A stretch of DNA of 64,000 nt from Larimichthys crocea (taxonomy: Eukaryota; Chordata; Actinopteri; Sciaenidae), in contig NC_040018.1 in the NCBI RefSeq assembly GCF_000972845.2, positions 5,463,443-5,527,442 on the forward strand, written 5' to 3'. Shown one piece after another: positions 19,666 through 33,120 of the stretch. Both the position numbers and the translations under genes were made by a program. Each line of letters begins with the position of its first letter. Position 1 is the first letter of the stretch. The notes beneath the pieces are model-generated. The model was not told the origin of the DNA, ran no database searches, and worked only from the letters and a program-made list of their open reading frames with translations.

Positions 19666-22600
19666 AAAAAACAAAAAACAAAACCTTTGTCTGTTAAGAT
19701 AAGAAGGAGCTTCATAAAAACTCCATAAAACATTTTAAACAATCTTCATATTAAATCAGATACTGTGCATCACCTGAAGCAAGTCGAGGCTCAGTGCAAT
19801 TAAAGAAGGATGGACAACGTTTTGCTGACCCGTTCTATTCGCAGTTGCTTTCCTTTACAGCCTCTGTTTCCTCCATTTCCTCCTTCGATCTAGAAGATTC
19901 AAACACCCAAATAATCAGTGGAGGAAAGTACTCTCCTGGGGGAAATTGTTATTAATCTCATGGTTAACAGTCAAAGAGGCATTACTGTCTGGGGATGAAG
20001 CTATGCACTGGGCCTCTAGCTGTGCATAGCTGAACAGCAAATCTTGTGTTATGCCTTTTTGCTGTAAAATAATTGAAAATCCATATCTATAGTTACATAG
20101 AAGACTGTACTTCACTGTTTTTTACAGAAGAACCACACCACTGAGAGCTATTTGTGCTGTCAAAACAGCAAAGCACTCTATAGATTCATTCTGGAATGCA
20201 CTGAGAAGAAATGTTCTTTTTACAGATATCAAGAGGTAGAACAAATGTATTTTTAAATCACAATTTAATCTTCTTGTTGAAGACAATATAAATGTTCCAG
20301 TATCTGTTCACTTGAATGACTGTGGTCGCGATGAACTGCTCAATATCAGCGATTTGAGTTCATAGCACGAGAACCTCCTGAGACCTTGTGGGTCATCTTA
20401 CAAACTTGAAGTCTGTTTGATCATCTGTGAGATTTTTCTGGTTTTCCTCTTTCTTCCAATGTAAAAACAACCTAACTCTCCACAGTCCACAGCTCAGAGA
20501 TGTGATGGCTTCCACACATCTGCTCCATGGCTATCATTGCATCTGTGATGTCCACAGCTAGTGTTGTTACATTATCACCCTGCCAGCAAAAAACTGTGAT
20601 ACCTTTTACAACATGTCTACACAGGCGAGGAGTTCTTCTATCCACTGTTTCATGCACATCGGACAGAACAGATACTCTCCTATTTTAATCAATACAGCTG
20701 TCTACACAAGTCCCACAACTGCTCCAGTGTCTATTTTTCTCCGTTTTGTAAATGGTAACTACAGTGATTGTGTGAGGGTGCCTTGAGCGTTGCCAAAATG
20801 CAGATGTCCTGCATTCGATACTGTGCCTGAATGCATCCTGTGTTGGAGAGAGAAACCAACTATCTGTTTGTCGATGTGCACAGTTTTCAAGCTGCTAAGA
20901 CGTTTTGCTTGTTGATGCTTCTTGTGCATGCTGAGATTAATTCGCAAATTTGACTTGACTTTAACAAATCAGTGTTGTTAGGTGTTAGGACAGGTAGTGC
21001 TAATGATCAGAGGGTGTATTGGAGAAGACTGAATCAGAGAGTGCAGTAAAACCAAAACAATTCGCTAGAAGGAGCTAAAAGGCTCAGAGGAGCTGAGCAG
21101 ACCTGGGTGATAATAGCACAAGCAGCTCCCTTTAAATCACAGGAAATCATTTGATTCATTGTAAACATACGGATTTGTGGAGCTTTTTAAGGAGTTTTGA
21201 CTGCAAGAAGACAGAAATTGCTGTGGTGATTTAGAGCCAACTTCAAATTCTGATTGCATTGCCTCTTTGTATTTTCCCATAAAGCAAAGCTTGCAAACCT
21301 GACAGGGCCCGAAGCGTTTTACTTTGGGCTTTCTTAATGGTAGTTTCCTATCTGTGCTGCCAAATGCAGCATGTACTCTAAGATATTTCTGTCAGTACAC
21401 CCAGTACCTCAGCATACCTGTGCAAGCTATAATTATGGTGATTCAAATTACAGCATAGGCTTAGATACCAGCTGCACTTGTGCAATCAATAAACAAAGTA
21501 TACAGAACATGGAGTATACCATAATCATTATCATCACTCTATTTCTTGTGCAGTTGCAGGCTGGTAGTTGTAATTTAAGTATTCAACACTCTAAAAAGAG
21601 AACATCAAATAGCACAATTGAATGAATGCAGGGACACAAATCCACTGTGAATAATGCCATGTACTTTTCAGACTCTGATTGCACATGGTTAGCATTATAG
21701 TTAATTCAGTTGTTTATTTTTATAGTAATATATAGTAAAGGGTTGTTTTAGACAAAAGAGAGATGGTCCAAACCAGATACAAACGCTGGATGGTTGTCCG
21801 TAGTGACCACAGTGGAGTCACGATGACAGCAGGAAAATGAATGATGCATCACATGACCTTCATAATACAGTAACCCTCGCAACATTTGTTTCTCAGCTTG
21901 AAATGACCGTTTGCAGCGATCATCAGGGCACGGGAGGCATCTGCGGTTTTCATCCCGTTGAGGACACTAAGAAACATATTTTGTGAGTATTGTGTGCGTG
22001 CACGCATGTGTGTTTTTGTATGTGTGTGTGTGGGTGGAGGGGGAGAGCTTGGAGTGGTTTTGCCAGTGCTCTGCATGCAAGCCTTTCTCCCTCTAGCCAC
22101 CTTCTGCTCTCTAATTGCAGCATGTCCACAATTTGACTACATTCACAGTTGGATGAATGTGGGTTTTTGTTTCACATCTCCTGACTAAAAAATCATTATC
22201 TAATCGGAAACTTTCCTTCAAACGGCATGCTTTAACTTTCAGCAGAGACATGAGCATTGTCTGATTGCCACTTTGGTCTGCATTGTGTTGGCCTCTGGAG
22301 ATCAGTTCGTGTATATGTGTCTTTTCTGATGATCTCCCCAGGCACCACCTGCCACATTGACTTAATGGATCAATCCACACCTCGCAGGTGCACCAGATGG
22401 GTATCACTTTGACGTTAAAATTCTAGGCTGTCTGTGCCAGAATTGGTTTTGTATGTGACAATAAATAAATAAATATGCACCTATTCAGAAATAACCAAAG
22501 GGAGAGAGTGGCCCAGAAAGTCTGCCTTCATTTCAGGAGACATTCTATTTTACTTTTTACCTGACTGAATGAGATAGTGCCGTGCTGCAACTCCAAAGCC

Positions 22601-23808
22601 TACGCTGAACTCAAATGTCGCTTCCCATACACGTACTGCCAGATTTAATTAACTCTGTTTAAAGTATCTGCATCCAATATGTTCACATTGTAACAAAGTC
22701 AATTTAATGCACCAGACATGGAAAGAATAAAATTTTAAAAACCATATATTTTGAATAAATAAATGATGAGTTAACCAGTAAATGTAACAAGGGATGGACT
22801 GTGCAGAAATCGCATTTGTTTAGTGCCTGTACTACCCGTCTACATCTTGAATATGATATGTTGTGAAAATAGAATTTGTTCTTTTTGACAAGTAAAAAAT
22901 TGCAATGCTACAAGTGACGCAAACATTATGCTTGCCATCACATTGAATACATTTAATTTAGAACCTGAAAACTAGAGACTGTCCTCCCAAGGAAAGTGAC
23001 AAAGTGACAAAGCCTCCCATGAGCTGTAATTATCAGTTATGTCCATCAGGAGCAAAGAAGGAAATAGTGTGAAGTTATTAAAGAGCCACAAAGTCTGCCA
23101 AGACGAGGTCAGGATGTTTGAATGGATCAACAAAACATCAGACTTTGACACATCGATACCCGAGTCAAAGTCTGGTATTTTGTTGACCCATCCAACCAGT
23201 TTCCAGTTTCCTACTGACAGTCAACACTGGTTTCTTGCAAGTATGACCACAGCTGTTCCGCAATCTTTTTAACCATGACAATGAAGACTAAATCTTAACA
23301 AAGCTGTCATTTTAAACCAAACCACAATCTTTCACTGAACCTAAAAATGACTGTAAGGTCAGAAACTGGCAGTTTTGCAAAATACTGATGGATGACATCT
23401 TTATGCTGATGGGGGTGTCAGACGAGAACTGAAGTTGAAAACTTTAGCTTTCTTCCTCACATCCTTTTGACCTTTCCACCCCTCCCCAGCAAACTGAGTT
23501 CTGCATTTACAAGTAAGTTATAAGTATAAAATTCTAATTGGATCTCATATAGTTATAACTTATGAGGACATACAGGAATAATAATAAGAAAAATATGAAA
23601 TGTGTTCATAGATGCACATACATCTGTACATACACATGCATTTCCATAATCCCTAACCCATCCATATACAATATACAGTATATGGCTGTAGTTGTGATTA
23701 CATTTTTTTCCAGTACTAGAGCAATGAGCGGTTATTCAATTCAGTTCTGAAGAAGAAGCCTCAGAAAACAATAAAAGCAAAAGTGTATATTTAAATCCTC
23801 ATCTCATC
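19666..23808. other. Intergenic DNA, no gene supported
   Basis: No coding sequence called. The minus strand from 20945 to 20472 holds two adjoining 61-62 codon frames that look less biased than chance frames; they are treated under findings. The G/T-rich stretch at 22005-22050 is simple sequence. The text near 21055-21115 (GGAGCTAAAAGGCTCAGAGG) resembles a dispersed fish repeat, weakly. Confidence 0.45.
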
Positions 23809-23863
23809 ATTACCATTTCGTCTGCTGCTGTTATTAAATAACAGCAGCAGTCGAAATGGTAAT
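23809..23863. repeat. Near-perfect inverted repeat, 27-bp arms, 1-bp spacer
   Basis: The left arm (23809-23835) begins ATTACCATTTCG and continues CTGCTGCTGTTATT. After a single A at 23836, the right arm (23837-23863) is its reverse complement with one mismatch (T at 23821). Neither arm belongs to an element I recognise. The near absence of a loop argues against a microRNA precursor. Confidence 0.97.
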
Positions 23864-24082
23864 GTAATAAACATAAAGGAGTCAATTTAAACTGAGGTTA
23901 TTTTCTTTTCTTATTTTCTAATTATAACATATGAATAACTATATAATTTAGCACCTGATGGTTCTCATTATATGCATCATTGTTCCAAACTAGATTTCAC
24001 AGTCTATGTTCCATGCTGCACGATGACCAAAGAGCAACTCAGTTGTTGTTGGATCTTTTTGAACAAATTTGGAAGCCCTTGC

Positions 24083-24245
24083 TTCAAGTTCAAGTTCAAG
24101 TTCAAGTTCAAGTTGGCTTTATTGTCAATACTGCAATATGTACAAGACATACAGAGAATTGAAATTACGTTTCTCTCTGTCCAAACAGTGTGAAGATGTA
24201 AAAATATATATAAAATAAAATATGAAATAAAAATAAAATAAACAT
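24083..24245 (-). repeat. Retroelement 3'-end-like repeat with (TTCAAG)n tail
   Basis: Just over five copies of TTCAAG (24083-24114) precede TTGGCTTTATTGTCAATACT, then GCAATATGTACAAGACATAC and GAATTGAAATTACGTTTCTC. In teleosts this order marks the 3' end of a non-LTR retroelement read on the minus strand, the hexamer being its tail. No reverse transcriptase remains. Confidence 0.6.
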
Positions 24246-24312
24246 TGCTTTGATTAAAACCAGTTTTTCTACAAGTGGATAAGTAAATAATGACAAATCC
24301 ATGTCATGGTCA

Positions 24313-24404
24313 AATCCATGGGACTGTGCACATGTCACTGCTCAACTGAACATAAAAGAATCCATGGGACTGTGCACATGTCACTGCTCAACTGAACATA
24401 AAAG
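24313..24404 (+). repeat. Perfect 46-bp tandem duplication
   Basis: Two identical 46-bp units (24313-24358 and 24359-24404), each beginning AATCCATGGGACTGTGCACA and ending CTGAACATAAAAG. Identity suggests a recent event or a length polymorphism. Confidence 0.97.
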
Positions 24405-27400
24405 GAAGATGACCCTGGTAAAATAAATGTACCTGATAAAATAATTAACCACCCCCAAAAAAAACCTTTCAGAACACTCAGGGCTACTTTTGACAGTCAG
24501 CTCGGGAATCACTGCCCTACAGCTTTATTCATGCATTCTACCGTATGATACCGATGATGAATGTGTCCTTTTGAAGTACTCCAAGGTCCTCTTGCAGCCG
24601 AATTTGGAAGAGGTTTTCTTTTTTTCACCTGTTTCCAAACAAATTATTGAGTTTTTCCAGAGATGAATCGTGCATACACAGAAAGAAGCATGAGTTCTTG
24701 TGCTGTCCTTGAAACCCACACAACATTGGTTTACTTACTTTCGTGAAGACGAATCTCTGTTTGGACTTGGACACACAATGAAAGGACGGTGCCATGGTTT
24801 CTCTGCCATGAAAGACAGATTTAGAAAGCCAGTGTACGCAGGTGTAGACTATTTTTTTTGGACTCTACCTTGGGTGAACATAGAGTGAATGGTGATCTTT
24901 TCAGATGATATGCAAGGCACATCTTGCCACTGACACACAGGGAATTGGATGTCCCAGTAGAGCCAGGGGCTGCATGTGCATGACTGCGCCCTTCTGACAT
25001 CACCCATCACTCTTTTGTAGCTGGAGACCTCCTCTGCCCATCATATTCTCCGTCTCCCCAATGTATCTGGCAGAGATTTGAAAGATGAGGTCTACCCTGG
25101 GGACAGCTCACCCTGCTGGGCAGAAACACCTCCCTATGAGTCTGCAAGGAACCACAGCTTCGGATTCAGTCTCAACCAAACCTTTTTTTCTCATTTTCCT
25201 GAGAGAAGTGGAGCAGCATCACAAATTGCCCTAAACGTACAATATGTGGCTTTATGTAGATAATTATGGGGAGTAAAAAAAAAAAGGAAAGTCAGACAAA
25301 GATGTGAGCCATTTAAAATTTGACATTTGATTGCTTCTAATTTGTTCTTGCTTCCTCAATTTTCCACTTGTCATTTCTTTTCCCTAACATTTCTTTCATA
25401 TTGACATCTCATCATACATATTCCTTATTTTAATCCCAACTATCTTCTCACTTCTTGTCTCACTCTCTCAATTTTTGTGGTAATAATTCATTTTTTTAAC
25501 GCTTTTTAGACAGTGAATTGTAAAGCTCATGCTGTGCCAAACAGCAGTGCAATTGGAGAGGGAAATAAAAATAGCTTGGCATGTCAGCAGGGGTTTATGA
25601 TGGCCTCTTTTCCTCAGAGAACTCATATTAAGTCCTACCCACATCTTATACAATACACTAATGGAGCAAAGCCTGCAAAGCTAGTTCTAGATGACAACTC
25701 CAAGTAGAGGTTACAGCACATTTCTCTCACTGACTGTTTCTACCTTCTTGGCACAACTTGTTTCATTCAAAAAACCTTAATAGCATCCAGTAGTGTAGTA
25801 TGCAGGCCTTTGTACAAATAATGTGAAAATCCACATGCGCACTCATACATGTAGACACTTGTTTGCATGGTTGTACATGAGTGCCTTGGATTTCTTTATT
25901 GTGTATTTTTTTACTGCCGATAACGGAAAATCAAGTAAACACTGCTCCATTTGAACAAAGCTAAATGTAGTTTAATTATCAGAATTTAGCAAGCTTGCTC
26001 ATTTGTTTGCACTCAGACATGTAACTGTATCCATTTTGTGTGAGCTTCAGTTTTTAAGTCTGCACTTGAGTATATATTTAGTCTGCATGATGCTGACGCT
26101 GCTAGCTGTCTGCTAAATCGTGTGAAATCTCATAACAACAACATTCTTCTTGATGTATAAGATGTATCTTGAGGCACTTAGCAGCATTTTCCACTCCCTT
26201 AATTCTCTCCTGTCAACAAATACCAGTCAAAACTGTTCTGAGGTGGCACCAGAACCATGAATACAACACATGAATAAATTATTTCTCTACCTTCTCTAGT
26301 TGATGTCCTGGGTCTTTGGCCCCATTTACACTTGTCATTTTCCCATCTGCTCAAAGTTATTGCACTATTGTTTACATGCTGTAACAAACATATATTTATT
26401 TCCATAAACAAGATCAGAGTCATCTCAGATTTGCTGATCTACATGCACATAATCTCCTATCCAGCACAGATACTTGCGGTGATGCACCTGAAGCTGCTTT
26501 GTAACTGAAAAAGTAACAGAAGAAGAATATAAATATAGACACATCAACCGCTGGCAGTGTAAGGACCCAGGCAATTGCCGATGCCACTTTCTCCTTGTTT
26601 CTTATATTTGTTGATTTTGGTGTAACGTGTTGCTATCATGTGCAGATCTTGTGAGCGGCCTTGAATCCAGATGTTTACATCACATTCACTTGGGCAAACC
26701 AATGGTGGGTTGAGGTAGATGCCATCTCTTTTGAGATATCTTTTAATTTAACCAACGTAAGTCTTGATGCAGGAACAGATTAGAATGTAAATTACATTCT
26801 TGATGGAAAAAGTGCCTTCAGTAAGACAAATACTTTAATCATGGCATTTTGCCATACTGTAAGTGGTTGTCTTGTATGTTTTAAATACAGGATAATAAAT
26901 TGGATTTAAAAATGATTTTTCATACCATTTGCCTGCTCCAACATGCACACGTTATTTTTCCTTTGGTTTAATCTTGTGATGGGCTCGCTTAAGCTTAACT
27001 TGCACTCTGGATGCGGTTATTGTTCGGTCTTTGGTTATTGAATAGGACATTAAACTTTGCTTAGGTTGTACACTTCCATTTGAACTTTGTATACAGAACT
27101 GGTTTTAAAGGGGAGATTTAATGTTATGGTCTGACCCTTGCCTGTATTCTTTGGATGAAAAGTATCTGCGGTATATTATTGTTCATTGTAGTAACAGAAG
27201 TTAGTGCCTCTCCTACACACCTGGGGATGATTGCTTATTCTTCAGGAGGAGGATGGCACGCTTGTGCACTTTGACGGAGGCTTGTTTTGTCGAAAGCACA
27301 TCAGTGTAAGAAAATAAAATGGTAAACCGAGGCTCTAGTATTGAGATTATTCCGTGTGTTTTTGGAGGGCATCTATCTCACTTCATAAGTTGCTGTCACT

Positions 27401-28103
27401 TTAGCGGAGCATCACATTCACTCAAACGAAGTGCACCTGTCTCGCACAGAATGTAATCACTTTATCAGTTGGTGTTCTCGACAAGCAGAAGGCAGGGAAA
27501 AAAAGACGCTATGGCTCAGCACATTTTTTTCTAAAGGTTTCTCTTGCTCTGACCAACAACTTCAAGACACAACTGTCTTTCTAACCTCTTTCTTTCTTCC
27601 TCTAATACTTTTCTGCAAATGGTGATCCGATCTTCTATTCTATTCTTCTACTGACTTCCAGGACAAAGACTTGACTTTCTTTGTTCAGTTCACATCTGTG
27701 TGCTTGGCAGTGTCTAACAGAGTGGTGCCCCCCCCACCGCCACCCCCACCCTGTCATCCTCATCTTGTCCGCTCACATCCATCATGTAATTTTGTGCCGA
27801 GACAGGACAAAGAGGGTGGTGAGTGGTGAGTCATTCAAGACAGGAACAACGTTGAAAAGAAAGAAACAAAAAAGACTAAAATCCATTCAGTAACACAACA
27901 GCAGATACATGAGCGAATAAGTTTAGTGTTGACAGTATAATGTATTGTATCTTAGCCACAATGTTTGGGACACTGTGTTTCAGGGCTGACCCCAGAGAAC
28001 TTAACTTAACCCCAGTGCTAAACTTTAAGACACAGTATACTGTAATATAGTAAGAAAGGACATTGCATTGTTTAAGTTCTTTAGTCTAGGACAGAAAAAA
28101 AAT
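24405..28103. other. Intergenic DNA, nothing recognised
   Basis: Apart from a C-rich tract at 27729-27752, I see no gene and no repeat family I can name. The open frames are 60-74 codons and unremarkable. Confidence 0.5.
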
Positions 28104-28200
28104 GGTGGTCCAAAATGCCTATGGTACAAACATTAACACTGCTCTGAGCTCACAGTCCCGTAAGCCCAGCTAATAAACTGAGCTTACATTAGCTAGCCTG
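28104..28200. repeat. Interspersed repeat, copy 2 (partner of 2968)
   Basis: GGTGGTCCAAAATGCCTATG, GCTCTGAGCTCACAG and AAACTGAGCTTACATTAGC align in order with 2968-3072. The copies have diverged by substitutions and small gaps. Confidence 0.7.
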
Positions 28201-30019
28201 TCCCACTTAAATCACAATCCCCAGTGCTGAGATTTTGGTTTGTTGGCAAAACTGAACTGGATGGAGCTTGGCATCTCAGACTTAGTAACCAGGATCTGGA
28301 AAAACAAGGTATAAATATATAGTGAGCAGGTGAGGAAAATGAGGTTGATCAGTTCAAAAGAGACTACTGACCATGAGCCTGTGAACGTCCAAGATTCAGC
28401 ACCCTAGACGACAGTCATGGCAAAAATTTAATAAATGCAACTAAAACATACAATATTTTAGTAGTTATTAGGACCCATTGTAAAATAAGCCCATGTAGAT
28501 CCCATCCTAACATGCGCGCATCAACTAGGACCCATTATTATTATAATTCATGTAAATTATTAACCTTCCTGTCACTTTTTGTTTTTGCTTTTGGCATAAC
28601 CTCTCTGGCCTCATTCACACTTGTCATTTCAAGTACCTCGTATCCAGATAAAGTGCAGATGTGATTTAACACATTGTTTTTTTTATAAATGCGCCTGTGT
28701 TAGATCACAAATCCGTTTGTAGTTTCTCTTGGTTTTTGTTGGGCGACAGCATATGTAAATCAGGGTTGGCCCTATTCCAGACCAGAGGGAGATGGTAAAG
28801 GGAAAAAAAAGAGATCATCATAGTATCGTTGAATTATTGAACTGATCGGGGATCAAATAAATGCTACAACAACTTGGCATGTCTGCTGTTCAATCATATG
28901 GGTTGATGGCTAATTTCACTTTAATGGGAGTCTAAGTGCAACTGCCTTTATCACATACTGAGGAGTAGACTATGTTGCCAACAGTTTCCTTGGAAATTAA
29001 GTGTTTTCTACCAAAGTGCAACCCCCCACCCAACAGTTTATCTCTGCTGTGTGGGGGATAAAAACTGCATCTTAGCAAAAAGGTCTGTGTTTATGCACCA
29101 AAAACAAAACTGATCACATTACACTTTTTATTATGTTTTGGTGGAAATTGTCTCCTAAATTGACCCCAGTTTGTACTGTTAGATTAAACCTGAGTCCTGC
29201 TGCTCTTTCGCACATCCAGTCCAACACCAGCTGATCCACCACTAACTAACAAAAGCAGCTAATACTCCTTTGGCCTGCTAACGAGCACCCCTATCACTCT
29301 TTCCTCGTAAACCCATGAAGGCCCCACCCCATTAGTGGTGACCCTGCCGACAGAGCTCCCAGTGTTTTGAAGGACAGGAGGCAGAGGCCAGAGCCTCCCA
29401 GACCAAAGCCTGGATTAGTTACTAATCCTTGGAGGTATTTCTCTCTCTCTCCCCCTGCCACCCCCATGCTTTTCAGGAATCCACTTGCTTGCTGCATGAC
29501 TTCAATTTTCAAGGGAAGGGAGTTGAGCAGAGTGATGTGGGAGTCTGCAGAGGAAAGGATGGGAGTCAGGACCAGTTAATGAAAACATTAGAGAAGCACA
29601 GAGAGAGAATGTATGGTGTAAAATCTGACTTGTGGCATTATTTTTAAGATTACTGTAATAATTTCCTGACATTTCTTAGATCAGCATTAGGATTATGTGC
29701 TAACCCTGTCATGCAATTGTATAAAATGCTTCTATTTTAAAGAGAAAATGTGACTGTTCTGAACAAAGCTCGGGCGTTGAAGTGGTTCTGACTAACTGTG
29801 GTGCAATCAGTGATTCATCACACCACAGTCAATGTCCACAGTCATCTACATTGTGTGCATGTTTATGTTGAATCGCCTACCTTACCTTGACTAAGATTAA
29901 CCTTCCTACTCATCAAGAATTACAATTTGCTTAAATAATTGCATGCCCGTCATTAGCTGTGTACATGTTAATGTTCCATGTGCTTATGTGAACACGGTCA
30001 AAGTCACGCCTTCGTGTAA
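28201..30019. other. Intergenic DNA, nothing recognised
   Basis: No gene seen. The phrase 'agGACCCATT' occurs twice, at about 28471 and 28528, a weak local repeat. Frames at 29294-29647 overlap on both strands and are Gly/Pro-rich by composition. Confidence 0.45.
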
Positions 30020-30360
30020 AAAATAACCGCTATCCTTTTATCTTCAATTTGGCCTCCAGACACATCAGACTGATGAATATACCTCATTATGCTCGCGTGT
30101 CAGCGCTTTATATATCCTGAAAGACAACCTCTCGCTTTTCCCCATCGCGCTGTTTATTAGCTCCACATGAGCCGAGATTGACAGCCTTTGATGAGGTCAC
30201 AATAATGACAATCATCATCATCATCGCATAACCATCTCGCTAATTACCATGTCGTAATCACTGCCATCAAGGAATTCGTGGCTGAGTCCTCATTTGCAGA
30301 GGGTGAAATATTCATGCTCTTCTGGTGGAAGTTGAGCAGCCTGAATTTTAAAATGATTAC
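30020..30360. promoter_or_regulatory. Candidate conserved non-coding element (enhancer-like)
   Basis: Non-repetitive, evenly composed sequence with many factor-like cores: TGACAGCCTTTGATG (PBX/TCF-like), CTCGCTAATTACCATG (homeodomain), ATAATGACAATC, and a TCA-repeat at 30212-30225. It stands out from the A/T-rich background. This is inference; no alignment is available. Confidence 0.3.
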
Positions 30361-31542
30361 ACTCTAAAAATCTCTGGAGGGACGTGCAAAGAGGAGCAGT
30401 TCCAATCAGCGATTCTGTTTTCTGCTTTATCTAAGTATAATATCGGATTAAGTAAAAAGGGGGGCACAAACCCATAGGATATATGCAAGTGAAGAATGCG
30501 GTGGCACAGTGCACATCCTCACATATACGTTTGGTCATATTTAGTAAAAAGGAATACGCGTGAAAGGGAATTTTCAATTGTGCACTTGTCGGAAAGACTA
30601 GAGTTGTTTATTTGTTTGTGGGGCCTCCTTTCTTTTTTAGTCCATACCTCTGTTTCCCCAGTAGAGCAGATTGGATTATACTGAGCAGAGGCAGTGGAAT
30701 TAGTGTTGGATCGCTGCGTCGCATATGCTCCCCAAGGAGAGACGGTCTTGAAGAAAGGGTGCGTGAGTGAGAGAGGGAGAAAGAGCGAGTGAGTGAGAGA
30801 GAGCAGATGCTTGAGTTACTCAGTGTTCAAACATCCCTGGGCAGTAGCGGGGTGCACATTGTTGACTCTTAGCTTGTAATAACTGCAGTCACATTTCTTA
30901 CAGACACATTTCATGCTTTAGTGGGTGGATGATGCACAATAGGCTTGTGTGTAACTTTATATCTGCGGTGATGGGGTAGATCCAGGAGAGGATTACGTAA
31001 ATCTCGTGCTATGGAGAGAATATTTCCTGTGCTATTTTTTTTTTTTAAAACAAGCATGAACCAGAGGCTAGACCTCACATGCAAAGGAAGACGTTGGTGA
31101 AGAAAACTAGCAAAGCAGCTGTTTACTGCAGCAAACTACTATACGGCTACAGCGTGTGGAAACCAACGTCCAGTGCCGAACGAAGTACTCGGGTCCTGCA
31201 CACAACAACATGCATGCATGTCATCCATTTTATCATCTTTTGAGATTCCACTCTCCTGATGGGTTGGTGCTGGCTCTTTCTTTTTTTTTTTGTGGTAAAC
31301 ATAATAAGTGAAAATGGCAAAAAAAAGGAAAAAGGCAGGAGATGAAAACAAAGTGGATGGTGCGGAAAATTACAAGCTAAAAAGAGAAAAATGTGAGTGC
31401 AAGATTCATTTAAATGCCCGCCATTAACAACTGTGGAGGTACGTTGCTGTTTACTTTGGAGGTTGGCTTTTTCTGTCTCCAGCTTTTGTGCTTTGATTTT
31501 GATCAAGGCTGAAACTGTTTTTATTTCCTATTATTACAGACA

Positions 31543-31562
31543 GACACACACACACACACACA
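31543..31562. repeat. (AC)n microsatellite
   Basis: Ten AC units after TTACAGACAG. Confidence 0.9.
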
Positions 31563-31770
31563 CCATGCATTTCCTCTCTTTTTATGAGATTGCAATGTAG
31601 TATTTGTAGCAGGGAGACACAGAACACATTTTTTTTTTGGCTTTTTGTTTCTTTATTTTAGCTGCTTGGTTCGGTCATTCTGTTGCATATTATCATCGAT
31701 ATCTTTATGCCTAACTTTTTTAACCTACGATGAAGCTGCTAAATGAGAGAATTACTTATGTGATTGGTGC

Positions 31771-32178
31771 TGTTGTGGAGAACTCGCTGAAGTCAATGGT
31801 CAATTAAATTCAGCTCAACTTGTGCTGTATTTTTTATTGACGCTTGGCCAAGGAGAATTAGAGACACTCTCAAAGTTCAACAGAAGTGCCTGAGTCGGTC
31901 TCACATTCTGCCCAACTCATCCTGGTGGCTCGACTTTAAACCCAAAGATAACACCACAAATACGAATACACAAAGAGAATGTCTTTACCCATGCAGGTGT
32001 TATTGTCAGCATATTCTAGTCTGGAGACACAGATGTCTGTTTACACAGGAAGGCAGCAACAGGTCTCTCTGACCCTGGACACCACAGTGTTGAGATAGAC
32101 TGGCACTTACTGTTCTCAACCAAAGCTACTACTGAGGACATCAAGGCCCACACGTGAAGTATAGAAAATTCCATAACA
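31771..32178 (+). mobile_element. Solo LTR-like element, copy A
   Basis: This 408-bp unit starts TGTTGTGGAGAA and ends CCATAACA, giving TG...CA termini. It is flanked by a perfect 5-bp direct repeat GGTGC (31766-31770 and 32179-32183), the signature of an integrase-mediated insertion. A longer relative in the same orientation lies at 43519-44018. Shared blocks include TTTTTATTGACGCTTG, GTGCCTGAGTCGGTCTCACA, CCCATGCAGGTGTTATTGTC and CTCTGACCCTGGACACCACA. There is no internal coding region, so it is a solo LTR. The superfamily is uncertain. Confidence 0.8.
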
Positions 32179-33120
32179 GGTGCCAAATTGCAGACTTACA
32201 CTACACATTTCTCTGAGCTATATTCAATACAATACACAATAATATGGTATAGTGTAACCTATTCTGTGGCTGTTGGTCTGGACTTGGTTGGTCTTTGAAA
32301 TGGCAGTGAAAGGCTTATGATGGTGGTGTAATGCTAAAGGTTAGTGCAAAGAAATGAGTCACAACATCCTTTTTCTCCTTCTTGTGTGTAGTAAAATATA
32401 ATCCTACCGTTGCCTGACTGTAGCTCTTGAATAAATGTTGTGGAGCAGAAGAACTTGAGTCCAGAATTCCATCAACGTCTATGTAGGAACCCTTACTTCC
32501 AGTTAAGGGACCCGCCCCCACAAAAAAAAAAAAAGTGTTTTTCAGTGTTTGCTGTGGAAACTCTGTGTAGTGTGTTGAGTCCTGTCCTCAACCTCACCCA
32601 AAACCTTTGGGGTTGATTGTGACTGAATGACTGAGCAAATCCCTGCAGCCAAGCGGAAGTAGCTGCAAATGAATATCTATATTATGATATCAAGATTCAT
32701 ATCTGGATATCCACATACTCGTGGCCATATTGTGTACATTCTGCTGCTGCATCGTAGTTGCTTTTTCCTTCTTAGGCCTGATAACACCTAGTGACCAGCA
32801 CCTTTCTGGCTCACAGCCCTCACCACATCTGATTAATGCCTACCCACTTAGACCTCTCCTCTTCCTCCACTTGCTCTCTGCTTCCACTGCTGTTATTAAT
32901 AGTGGGAGCATAAAGGAGACTTGTGGCGCAGAGATTAGGTGGCTTGCATTGGCCCACCTGCTGACCTGAGGCACTCTACCACTGACTATCTAAACATAGT
33001 TGCTATTGCATGGTCTCGTAACGACCAATACAAGACCTTGTGTTGATTATAGCGTGTGATAGTGTGAAGTGGATGTGTACCAAAGGTATAGGTGAACAAA
33101 AAGCAAGATTTGCTTGCCTC
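32179..33120. other. Intergenic DNA, nothing recognised
   Basis: Contains a poly-A tract near 32522-32534 and no supported gene. Confidence 0.5.

Noticed and set aside
23809..23863. MicroRNA precursor
   Set aside because: The stem has only a 1-3 base loop and no mature-sized asymmetric arms; it is a palindrome, not a typical precursor.
24083..24114. CRISPR-like or regulatory hexamer array
   Set aside because: TTCAAG copies are head to tail with no spacers and match the tail of a fish retroelement.
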